From positions 3,233,592 to 3,297,591 of the forward strand of contig NC_064227.1 in assembly GCF_023101765.2 (NCBI RefSeq): a DNA stretch of 64,000 nucleotides. The letters run 5' to 3'. Numbering within the stretch: the first letter of the stretch is position 1; every line of letters begins with the position of its first letter. Source of the stretch: Spodoptera frugiperda (lineage: Eukaryota > Arthropoda > Insecta > Lepidoptera > Noctuidae). This document shows positions 1 to 10,511 of this stretch, piece by piece. A model generated the notes under the pieces. The model saw only the letters and a list, made by a program, of their open reading frames with translations. It did no database searches and was not told the DNA's origin. A program made the position numbers and the translations under genes.

Positions 1-2267
1 CACTATTACTATACTTCCATTACATTATTTATTACTTTAAATGGTAACTCATTTATATTTTATGTGCGTACTGGTTTATAGCGCTTATTACCTTGATTCT
101 TTATTTCAATAAAATTGTCAAAGTAGTTAATAAATATTGTTTTTATGTATTCGATACACGAACGCTATTTATGAAGTCGTGACGGTATATAAATGTGTTT
201 AAACGTGTCTAATAGGTGGTCTGTGTGACATAATTATTGCGGCGAAAAAAAAATTTGATGGACATAGTGCGATAGTGGCGACGTCACGCGGCGCTTCGAT
301 TTGTCCGACTTGTCCCACATATTGGGTCGGTGGACATAGTGTCCTACAAGCTAACAGCAGGTGCCCACCTCAGGTAGTTCTCCATTGAACATATTCCCCG
401 TAATAGTACCACAATGCATTCAAATACCATCACAATATATTCAACTGCACTGAATTCTATTCACGCAACTTACTACCGATGCACCCGCTATCAATTCACA
501 ATGAAATACAGTTCTTATTATGTCCGTATCAAAGTTTATAATGGTTCAATGAAAAGCTCAAAGTTATGTTTGATTGTAACGATACATTCTGTGCTATTTG
601 CGCTTTTACACGATTTCACACCTCCCAATATGTTGTATTTTATTGGTATTAGTGTTAGTATTGTGCAAGCAATGTGTGTGTACCTTTATTAATGATTTAA
701 TGGAACGATTAAATGTTTTAAGCGCAGACGCACGCTTCCCTTAACGATCGTTCATATCACTCACGATAAGGTCCGCTTCACGCTATTAAGTAAGATCGTA
801 AAGCACGACTGTTTTTTACACCTATACGAAATTGTAAGATTGTTAAATATTCATAAGTTGGAGGCGGTAAATGAACTCATTATTGTACAATTCGATGCGT
901 AGATAAACATCGGCGGGTCGTAATGAGTCAACCACTCAATTAACGGTACCGGGAGCCGTGCCACGAATAATGCGATATAATGTCGAGATCTCCGGATAGA
1001 CATGTCTCCGTAATCGCAAATTGCCCGTAAAACAAACAAAAACAACTTGAGAACCGAGACGAAACCCCACCCAAAACACCAATTGTGAAGGCGCCTACAA
1101 AAAAGCCATACAGGTACCACACCAGTACCGAACGTTTCCGAAAATCGTAAAATATTGTATTCCGAGCCGACATAAATTATTTTATTCATTGTATTATTTC
1201 CGAAAACTCTATTATTCGCTAGAAGGGGCCCGTACAATGATTTCTACCTGCATTCAGGTATTTCTTATAATAAACACAAACACCCACTGCTTTTGTCGAA
1301 TTTACCTGTCGGCTGAGGCGAGGGTGTGCAAACATGACCGAACACCTACGAACAGACGAAAATACTGTATGTTCCGTCCTTTTCCTGGTGACAGATGAGG
1401 CAACGAGCTAGAGAGGGACGCAAGAATGATTTGTAGAGATTCCCAACGCCTTACAATCACGCTGGGTATAAATATTGGATTATACTTAGGTGCAATTCTC
1501 GTATGTCATAATAGCTTCGATTATGGTACGTGATGCCATTACAATACATATTGTACGTACAATTTTCGTTCGACATTTCGATTTCTTTTCGATTACAGTG
1601 CCTGTCCGTGAATTGGATTTGATGCGAGATTTTTTACGCCTGCTTGCCTTTTGGATATGTTTTCCTTTAATCATTTCGTTGTTGCGTTTATTTGTTGTGT
1701 ATTGTCCGGATTTTTTTCGGGTTGTTGGTCAAATATTTGGGATTAAAATAACATACATGTAACATTAATATAGAAAGCTTGTTGGGCTAAAAAGTAAAAA
1801 TACTGTAGCATGCGCATACGCATGTAAGTTCTGAGATATTTACCTATAAGAGGCAAACTAATTCATTCTAGAAAATGGCTACCTTTTAACGACATCCAAT
1901 ATCTTAAATTGACCGTTTAACCACTTTTTAGCCCTTTTAAAGTGTATGTTACTTGATGAGGCTGCACATCAAGATGCCTTTCACTAGGCTCTAGAAAAAG
2001 TCAATGGCTTAGCGATTTCCGTTGTGGTCTGGGCTCGTATCAAATGGTCTGGCCAACATAGCTGCCCATGTACAGATGTCAGGCTTCCGTTCTTATACTT
2101 CTGTGTCTACATTCTCTGTTACGATTTAATGATAGTTGTTCTCAAACTTGATCTTCGTTTGGAATTCATTTCGAATATCATTAAATCGATTCATTGATAT
2201 TGACTGATCCGTTGCACAAATTGTAAGCGCTATGAATTAAATATTTAGTACAAGCTAAAAAACTACT
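1..2267. other. Intronic sequence, no gene seen
   Basis: AT-rich sequence with a small CpG-containing patch at about 235-400. Short open frames on both strands (for example 851-1237 minus and 1490-1762 plus) lack family motifs, have compositions typical of chance frames and overlap each other. I see no repeat with clear ends. Confidence 0.6.
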
Positions 2268-2432
2268 GCACGGTTGACGCAGTGGATGGGTGAATGGGTA
2301 CTGCAGCCAGTCACCGTGAAGCGGGTTCGATTCCCGTTTCCGATTCGTGTCATGCATGTGTATGTGAACTTGTATATTTGTAAACGCATCCACTACACGC
2401 CATAGGAGAAAATCCTAGTCTGGGTCAACGTC
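2268..2432 (+). mobile_element. tRNA-derived SINE-like copy
   Basis: An A-box-like head (about 2274-2300) is followed by a strong B-box GGGTTCGATTCCCG at about 2321-2334, the spacing of a pol III promoter derived from a tRNA. The body then runs to an A-rich end near 2430-2450 (AAAATAAAAAAAA). It differs in its body from the SINE family at 50498, so it is a second family or a very old copy. No target duplication could be defined. It does not fold as a full tRNA, so it is not called as a tRNA gene. Confidence 0.55.
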
Positions 2433-5400
2433 TTATTAAAATAAAAAAAATGAGTTTCACTTAAAAAAATACCAACTATTAGTAGAGATTTCCATAAAAA
2501 AGCTACTTACGAGACCCAAAACCAACCCCTCAAAAAGAGACAGCTATCGGTACATGCACTACATAGTAACTCAGTTCTATATATAGCGAACAACGCGTTC
2601 CTGTCCCGCTTGTCCGTTTCCGGCGGCCATGCTTGCTCCTTACATCCCAACCAGAATACACTCCTCGAAATATTACAGATTTTACGACCACATTTGTCGC
2701 AAAACACGTTTCGCTAGTAAATATCCTGAACGCAGTTACTAATTTGATGATCAAGGTGTGAGACGACTTAAATACGACAGAAGTTAAAACTATTTTCGGT
2801 TTGTCTGAATGTCAAAAACATGTTGAGGATAATGTTAGAAGCTGGTGATGGATAGGATAAAATGTAGGATGGGTAAGAAGATGTCGATGAGACGTTTGAT
2901 AATGTAATTAGAGATATGACGAGTAATAGGAAGATAGAAATATAAAGACTAAAAGTAACTATGACAGTTTTGATCAATCTAGAACGTTACTAGTTTATAG
3001 CTAAACACACGCGAGTCGCAGATTATTCTCTGTGACATTTGAAGGTTAGTTGATAGTGTAGACTTAATGAAAATGATTAATCATTAAGGTTAATACTATG
3101 AGGTGATGATCATTATCGAATTGGAAGAAGGGACAAAGATGAAAGCATTAAAGATCGTACAGTTTCACATGTTATCCCAAAAATCATTAATGAAATTAAT
3201 GAAAGCCACAAAGATACTGTAACCATATCCCATATTTCCAACCTTGAATACGTCCATAAAACTGAGTTTCCATTTCACAAAACTCCGCTCGATCCAAGTT
3301 TTAATAACGAGTCCATTATATATAATTTAATCAACGTATTGCCGATGCCATACACCACATGTGCCGGCAAATTAAAATTTATAACACTATAAACCACTCC
3401 ACAGTTTTAATGACTCCTTAACTCAACAAATCCTTATATTAATTCGGCCTTGTTGGTATATTTAGATGATTAGTCTTCATTAATGCGTATGGAGTCGGCA
3501 TTTAAATTTTTTTCTACATCTTCGTCTAGCTTAAGAAGTAGAGTTTTATCTTTGTCTGCCAAATGTCTATCATTTCTAATTTCTTTCCATGGGTCTCGGT
3601 CGTAAAAATGTTGTATGCTGAAGAAATTAATCACATTCAATTGATTCCAATGTAACCAGTTAAGAAAACGATGTTAATGTTTAAATTAAAAACACCATTG
3701 AAACTGCATCATTAAATAAGATAACAGTTAAAGAAATCTCATTACCTACAGTTGAAAAGAACTAAGTAAGAAGAAACTTTCTTACATTCAAAAACATCAG
3801 CATTGAAACTAGAGAATCTATTAGAAAATCCTTATTAGTTCTCAATTCAATAAACTTTTTGAATTTATGTAACAGGAACTTTTATGAGCTGCGATTTTCA
3901 ACTCTTCATTAATGAATAACCCATGAGCAAAGCCTCAGGGATGAAGGATATTAAATTAACAATGCAGTATGTGCTCACCTGCCAGTTATCGACGTCAGAT
4001 AAGATAAATAAAACGTTTATGATGGATACCGTCATATTAATATGATTCAAGCTCATCTACAATTCAATGATTCTCTGTCTTAGTGCGTAAGACTTGTTCA
4101 TAAGAACTTGAGAGTGCGTTTGTAGTATTTTTATGAGCGTTGTAAAAATCATTGTTGTTGAATGCAACAGTCTTAAATTTAAATTCATTGTTGGGTACAC
4201 GAGTTTTGCTTTGACAATCTTTATCGTTAGATTGTTTCTTGTCTTCTACTTTTGTGTGAAGTTCTTCAAAATTAAGCATTTTGTTCTTGTCTAGTTTTCT
4301 CCTATTCTATAAATTATCATCAAAATCTTAATCCTTATCTTTCAATTTATCACCACTTACTTGTGTATATGTCGTGTGTATGCTCTTTTGTCATTCATGA
4401 AATCACGTTTGGTAATTATAATATATGGTTAAAATAATCACAGAATTTTACAAATACGTAAATACTGTATCAATTTAAATTGGCTAACCACGAAAACACA
4501 TTTCACAATTTATTCAATGTATGAACTGTTTTAAAATAATTCAATTATACCATTCATTATGCCAATATTGGGTGGTAAAAGTAATTATGAAGGATTTTTT
4601 AACAGTTTTTTATAGTTATCTGATGTGAAATTAGCAGTTTAATATTTACCTAAGTCTTGCAAATATTTTTCTAGGACTTTTTAAAGTGATGTATTATTAT
4701 GTGTTTAGTCTTACCCATGTAACTTTTTTACGAGGAACTCGTTTGGTTTCAAGCGAAGCTAGGAGCTCATACTAATGATCAGTATTGCTAGTTTTTTATA
4801 GTAGGCTTAGTGTTTTGAGGCACTTACTACCTTTCTTTTTGACCCTCAAGTTACAATTAATTTTAACCAAAAATAAAGCCTAAAAACCTACACTTAAAAT
4901 TTAATTTTCCCCATCATCATTTCCACATCCACGGATCAGAGTATTCTATCACAATATATCAGGGCTTTAGCAGTTATTAATTTCTCGAGCCATATCTGTG
5001 GTGCGTGGGCGCAGTTTGCCTACTTCCTAATTACGATCAGATAGCACGTGGGCCGTTGCATTGGCCTGCATAGCTGGTGCATGGCATGCAGCCATGAGAG
5101 TGCTACCTTGATTCATAAGTAATAGGGAAATACTTTTACTTGAATTGTTGGCAATTGTTTCGAGAATAAGTAGTTCTTGTAGTATTTTATGTGTTAGACG
5201 CAAATTGACCTTTTTGTGCCATGGCGCAAACTATAGAGTGCCATCTATATGATCCTTAAGATTTCTTTGGTTTCTATCACGTTCATACGTCTGGTTATAT
5301 GGCTATAAGGACTAAAATTGAGTACCTATAGATAGAATTGCTGACTATACATATCTTTACACCTTTCTGCAATTGGAGTAGGAAGAAATTGGAATGGAAA

Positions 5401-6078
5401 GCCAATTAGAAAAATTCGGGTATACTTCTTTTGCTTCATATATTTATCAATCATGTTCGTTTGTCAAGAGTACTCCTAATTTCACATTTTTTTTCTATGG
5501 TGTGTTCTCATAGGGAGATCTAGCTAACAACTCTATCCATTCCTGCTACATCTCAAGTATAAATATTCTAGCTTTTATGCTGAACTTGAATAAAGACTGA
5601 GAAGTAATAGTCACACCTACGTGTCCATATACCACAATTCTGCGACAAAGAATTAAAAGTAATCTAGAAGCACCATCTCAAAAACAACGAATGGTCATTG
5701 TAGAATATGTTAAAAGACTTGTAAGTCACAGGCTTACCGCATCTAGTTTCTATGCATCCCTGGTACACACATCACCTTTGCAAATGCATTCGTTAAGCGA
5801 GTTTTGTGCATTTGTGTTCGAGCATTTGTTGCTATTTATGACCGTCAAGTTTCCGACTATATCTAACACTCAATATGGTAATTTTGGCTCTGTGGGGTCC
5901 CATATATAACCACGTTAAGTTTTCGACTCATGTTAAAATAATGCGGAACTCTCGGTTTACGTTTAACACAAATCGTTAACTTGAAAACGAAACTTAACTT
6001 GTGTTGTTGAAGTTAACAGTTTGAGTGGTTAATGTATAGTTTTTGTTGTCTTGTGTCAATGTCCTTTCTGCTGGAGAT
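2433..6078. other. Intronic sequence, no gene seen
   Basis: AT-rich and without recognisable elements. A somewhat GC-richer stretch at about 4985-5110 (with GGCCTGCATAGCTGGTGCAT) stands out from its surroundings but has no open frame or known motif that I can name. Confidence 0.55.
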
Positions 6079-6247
6079 ATCTTTTAGAAGTATTTTTATA
6101 AGGGATATCTCATCCAATGACTTCTTCCGCCTTGGGCCAGATAAGAGGAAGTGTCAGAGTCTCACTTACTGAAAACCATCCCGTTCTTACTCCTGCTTCT
6201 CTAGCCGGTAAACTCTAGGTAGTCCGCAGCTCCGGATCTTTTAGAAG
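6079..6247 (-). mobile_element. Short poly(A)-type retroposon with 12-bp target duplication
   Basis: The element is 6091-6235, flanked on both sides by ATCTTTTAGAAG (6079-6090 and 6236-6247), a perfect 12-bp target-site duplication. Read on the minus strand it begins CCGGAGCTGCGGACTACCTAG-like, carries the family core 'GTGGTTTTTAGTCAG'-like and 'AGTCTGACACT', and ends in a degenerate A-rich tail (TTATAAAAATA). No coding capacity. The duplication shows that this is a full-length copy and defines both family ends. Confidence 0.85.
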
Positions 6248-6795
6248 ATAAAACCAATGCAATCAGTGCAGAATTACAACAAAGTAATATACTAGTAAAT
6301 AGCAAGAGTATAGTAACTTACAACACTCATAAACAGTCGATCAAATCATAATTTACAACCAGTTTACGAGAAGCAATAAAACATCAGAAAAAAAAATAAA
6401 CCCATAATATTCAAATAAAAATCTGCGCATAGAAAGTAACCAAGTTTATCAACGAATCAATAATGTACTGCCCAATATCAGTGATAACGTATCAGCTGCG
6501 TAAGTAGAAACGTACAAAGACCACAGAGTAGAATGCTACAGTAGCGTCGATTGTGCGTACTGGCTGAACGGGTGAGCGATGTGTGGACTTTACCTTATCT
6601 GTGGCGTCCAAATGTTTGGGCTGTCATGTTATCTATGAACATGGGTTGTCAGCCTTAGGATTATTGAGGATAATGGCCCCGATGTTAATATACTGATAGT
6701 AGACACAAATACGGATGTAAGCTAACTATTTAGTTGTGGAATCAATCTTTGTATTGACGCTGGTTTATGGAGCTACTAACTCTATGAGGCAGGGG

Positions 6796-6955
6796 GACTT
6801 ATTTTGTTTGGAATTGATCTTCCATTAACTTTTCTCCCGAGTTGGGCGAGACGAAAGGGAGTGTCAGATTTTTGCTGACTAAAAACCATCCCGTTCCTAC
6901 TCCTGATTTTCGAGCCGGAGCCCCGGTAAACCCGCTAGGTAGTCCGTAGCTCCGG
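6796..6955 (-). mobile_element. Short poly(A)-type retroposon, second copy
   Basis: Same family as 6079-6247, only about 560 bp away and in the same orientation. It retains the ends CCGGAGCTACGGACTACC (minus strand) and the core with AATCTGACACTCCC. The A-rich tail side (6796-6825) is degenerate. Only a weak 6-bp flanking match (gaggca) is visible, so this copy is older or its flanks have mutated. Confidence 0.75.
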
Positions 6956-7414
6956 AGGCAAATGGCATAGACACTAGTTTAAATGAGTAGCTAGGAAATC
7001 TATGGTGTTTGTCACTGACAGTTAACTAATTACCTTTATTAAAGTTCATGCTAAGCCATTGACTTTTCATCCAATCGATGCGACTAGAGTTTATAACTGA
7101 CTCTCTATGTTCAAATAATTAAGTGAAAAATCTCAACGAATTTTTACACTATAGCTATCCCAATCTCATCAAGGGATTATCAACTGTATTTGTAAATAAT
7201 AGAGTTTAAAATTTACAAAATTAGAAGGTTACCTTGATATGCTGTCTCCAAATACGGACATGTAAAGTTGACCAGTAAAATCTAAAATCAATCTTAGCAC
7301 ATAATACTTAGAAGGACTAATTTCAGTTACAACGTTAAACTTTTCCAGTTTTCAGAATTCCTTTGTTGCAGTAAGCCCTGTAACTGTAAATTTCTGTAAA
7401 ATCGTACGCCACAT

Positions 7415-7680
7415 TATTTTAATTGTGCGTGCTGTGTCGCGGTTTTCAGCGGTTTCCGCTCGATTGACATAATGTGGCTACTTCGTTTGTTTTGTGGTTG
7501 AATGTCTGTTATGAATGCTGTCTTGGGTTCGATTTCTGTGACAGGTAGATTGATAGTTTGTAAATGATAGATTGCGATTTCGTTTTACTTACTACAACTG
7601 AGAAATTTTCGAAAAACCGACAATACTTTACCCGACGCGGGAATCAAACCCTCGCACTCGACCAACGAGGCTGTCAATCT
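7415..7680 (-). mobile_element. Relic of tRNA-derived SINE
   Basis: The minus-strand head ending at about 7677 has the SINE signature: GACAGCCTCGTTGGTCGAG, then GGTTTGATTCCCGCG as a degraded B-box, then the body 'GGGTAAAGTATTGTCGGTTTTTCGAAAATT'-like seen in parts. The remaining body to about 7415 is badly eroded, and a second B-box-like GGGTTCGATTTCTG on the plus strand at 7523-7536 may be another relic facing it. No target duplication seen. Confidence 0.6.
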
Positions 7681-7886
7681 AACATACCTACTGCACATAT
7701 AAATAAAATGTAAAACCTATTAAAACACTGACTTAACTTAGACTATCGCCTCGATAAATCAGATCAGATCTTAAACCAGATATAATCAATCAAATGCTCA
7801 CCTATATGACATTAACTGTTTAGTATGAGTGGTATTACTTTGTAAAACTCACTGTGATAATAATCTATTTAAACTTCTTATAAGCT

Positions 7887-8755
7887 AACTAGCTTCAGCC
7901 AACAGCTTCGGGCTTATTCGTCAACTCGGCCGCAATTTTTATTATGCATCTCGGCCGATTCACGTGGTCGAGTTGATGAAGCTATTTATTCGTATCTTTT
8001 ATTCGTCAACTCGACCGACATTGAAAATATGAGGCATTATTGTACAGTGATATACAAAAGTGTTTCGTTTCTAATTAATTTATTGTTCTTCTGGGTATAT
8101 TATATAATATAAAATAACTTAAAATTAGAATTAAGGACAGATAAAAAGATGTTTTTTTATCAGGCATTGCTCAGTTGGTTCATGTTCATGTGCAGGTTCA
8201 TTTCTCTCCACCGATAAAAATTCCAAGTTGCGAGAGAGAGACAAAACTATTTTAACTAATCAGGGTATATGTAAGGTCATGATTAACTAAAGGGTGATTC
8301 TAATGAAACATCTACGATGTTTATGTTAGCACAGCACGCATTTTAATCGGCCTAACAAAATAAATCTTTCCATGATATGCCTTAAACATTTTCTACTCAA
8401 ATGTACATTTTGTACTCGGTCGAGATGACGAATAAAAAAAAATCACAAAAATTAGCCGGGTCGACTCGACCGCATAGTGAATGTTCCTACGGTCGAGATG
8501 CACAATGAAATAATAGGTAGATTTAAATCTTCCCAACTCGACCGCGCGGTCGAGTTTATTGCGGCCGAGTTGACGAATAAGTCCAGCTTCGTCCGCGGTC
8601 GGTGAGATAAAAAAGTGTCCTATGTGTTATTCCAGACCATAATCTACCCCTGTTCCAAATTTCATCCCGATCCCTTCAGCTGTTTTGACGTGATTGAGTT
8701 ACAAACATACACACAAACACAAAACATTCGCATTTATAATATTAATAAGATTTAT
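7887..8755 (+). mobile_element. Old retroposon copy split by a nested element
   Basis: Two fragments, 7887-7910 and 8592-8755, read continuously across the inserted element at 7911-8583. Together they give 'ACTAGCTTCAGCCAACAGCTTCG' continued by TCCGCGGTCGGTGAGATAAA, and later CCAAATTTCATCCCGATCCC and a 3' end 'ATTTATAATATTAATAAGAT'. This is the same family as the uninterrupted copy at 30772-30945. It is a non-coding remnant of a repeat type common in Lepidoptera, probably the 3' part of a LINE or a SINE using its tail. Confidence 0.75.
7903..8591. mobile_element. 673-bp terminal-inverted-repeat element with 8-bp target duplication
   Basis: The element is 7911-8583. Its left end (7911-7936) and right end (8558-8583) are inverted repeats of 26 bp with one mismatch, starting G(G/A)CTTATTCGTCAACTCGG. 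Both sides carry CAGCTTCG (7903-7910 and 8584-8591), a perfect 8-bp duplication. Internally the motif CGTCAACTCGACCG recurs in both orientations, including a perfect 22-bp palindrome at 8535-8556. It has no transposase frame, so it is a non-autonomous DNA transposon (MITE). An 8-bp duplication fits hAT-, P- or related superfamilies, but the end sequence is not one I can assign. Confidence 0.88.
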
Positions 8756-10432
8756 TTGGCTATCCAGACATGAAAAGAGGCCCTTAGTATTCTGAATTGA
8801 TTGAGCAGTAACATTCGTCATTTTTCTATGATTAATTCAATTCACAACTTGCGTAAGTAAAGTACCTACTCTTGGAAATTGGGATCAAAATAACTGAAAC
8901 ATATTGATGAATCATCCCGATGGAGATTAGCAGGCTTAGGAACAGTACCTACGAAGAACTTTCTGGAAACGGGTTCGTCTTTAAATAAAGATAGCGTAGG
9001 AGTTCTGACGTCCTTGCTCATCAGGATTAGCTGGACTGGATCCTCAAATACTAAAGCAACCTCCTTTGATCCTAAACCATGCTCATCCGTCGTAAATACC
9101 AAAAATAATAACGATTAAATTCCCTTACGATAGGCCGAATTGTGTTTTCACAGTTAACTGTTGTCTATAATCATTATTCGGTTATTTTTAACCATTCTTT
9201 GTTCAACGGCAGTCATAAAATTCGGTACATTGTTTTACTAACGCGTAAAAACACTTTTATTGTTCTCTAAAAGATGTTTTATATTGTCTAATGAAGCTAG
9301 CCGCCATTGTTCTTCGAAAATAGTTACAGGCAATGTGAAAAGCATGCTGCAGTACTAAATTTATTGTCGTTGAATAAATAATGATAATTCTGTAAATAAT
9401 ACACAGTTCATATTATAGTTTAGTCTGCAATAAATGCCGTTAAAGCTTGAAACATTGTTCAAAGTCTTACTATTAAATTGAAACGACTCGACGCAGGAAA
9501 TATAGAAACTCATAAAGTGCCGAGGAATTAAATGTCGCTGTGCTGACATCAATTGCGAAGCTGTTCTTCCTTTATAAAACTAATCAAACTAACGGATATA
9601 ATAGAAATAAATAATTGAACGGAATAAATAAATAAAAAGTAATGGGCGCCATTTTTAACAGAATAAAAAGTCTATAACTTTTTTCTTAGAACAGCGCACG
9701 CACAGGCAATTAACCCGCGAAAAACAACAAATTCACGTAACGCTGGTCTCGATTAAGACGTAAAATCGATTTGTTAGACAGATAATGAAGTCACCGCTTA
9801 GTTCCGAAAAACATCCGATTAATGTAAATAAACTGTACTGTTAATCTAGTTTTACAATCGATATAAAGTTTAACGATTCGATACTGTAGGTATTTCGTGA
9901 ACGTATTTATTGTGATTAGTGTTTTTTTTTCGGTTTATACGTTATTTTCTTAGTTGTTTATCCGTGGTGAGTCAGGCAGAACGCTGTTAAATTCTCTCTT
10001 TCTAAATAATGCACTCGGAAACTGTTTTCTTCTTGGAATTCTTCATCCGAGAAGATGTTTAACTGTTTCTCATCAGCATCACAGTCCATTCTCAAAATGT
10101 TAAAGTTCACTTTCTGTGGCGATCTAGACTCGAGATAAGTCTTAATTGGAGGCTAATAAATCTAGGAAGCTCTATATGGGAGTCATCTGTTGCCGTATTT
10201 GGATGTACAATCGCGCCCCCTGCTTGGTAAAATAAAGTAATAAAAGTAAACGGTCCATAAAATTATTCCATTCCACTACACGTGGATGATTTGAGATGTT
10301 ATTTTAAGGATACGGTTCGTTATACGATTGTGGGACTAAAAAAATATATGAACGAAGATAAAGAAACACCGTACATTTTTGGAAAACTGAAATTGTCTCC
10401 TATTTTTTCTAGAATTTGATCAACTTAATACA
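8756..10432. other. Intronic sequence, no gene seen
   Basis: AT-rich. The minus-strand frame at 8866-9102 (78 codons) has a fairly protein-like composition but no motif I recognise and no splice context I can justify, so it is not called. No repeats with ends. Confidence 0.5.
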
Positions 10433-10511
10433 TTAACCGCCACGTCGGATACTGGTGACCGACGACGCTTAGCGGAGGATTTGCCTTCAACAGTTTTCTT
10501 TCGGCAGTTAA
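10433..10511 (+). repeat. TTAA-bounded 79-bp mini-element
   Basis: Bounded by TTAA at 10433-10436 and 10508-10511. It contains CGTCGGATACTGGTGACCGA, CGCTTAGCGGAGGA and ends TTTCGGCAGTTAA. Two relatives occur in the window: 52608-52687 in the same orientation and 18458-18540 inverted. TTAA borders are the target preference of piggyBac-type transposons; no long inverted repeat is present, so the class is inferred only from the borders. Confidence 0.65.

Noticed and set aside
851..1237. Longest open frame in the window (128 codons, minus strand)
   Set aside because: No recognisable domain, overlapped by other frames, and composition like translated AT-rich intron.
7911..8583. Repeated CGTCAACTCGACCG motifs as an enhancer of spaced operator sites
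   Set aside because: Inverted ends and the 8-bp target duplication explain them better as internal repeats of a transposon.
8866..9102. 78-codon minus-strand frame with protein-like composition
   Set aside because: No homologue recognised and no supporting splice sites or codon signal that I could judge by eye.
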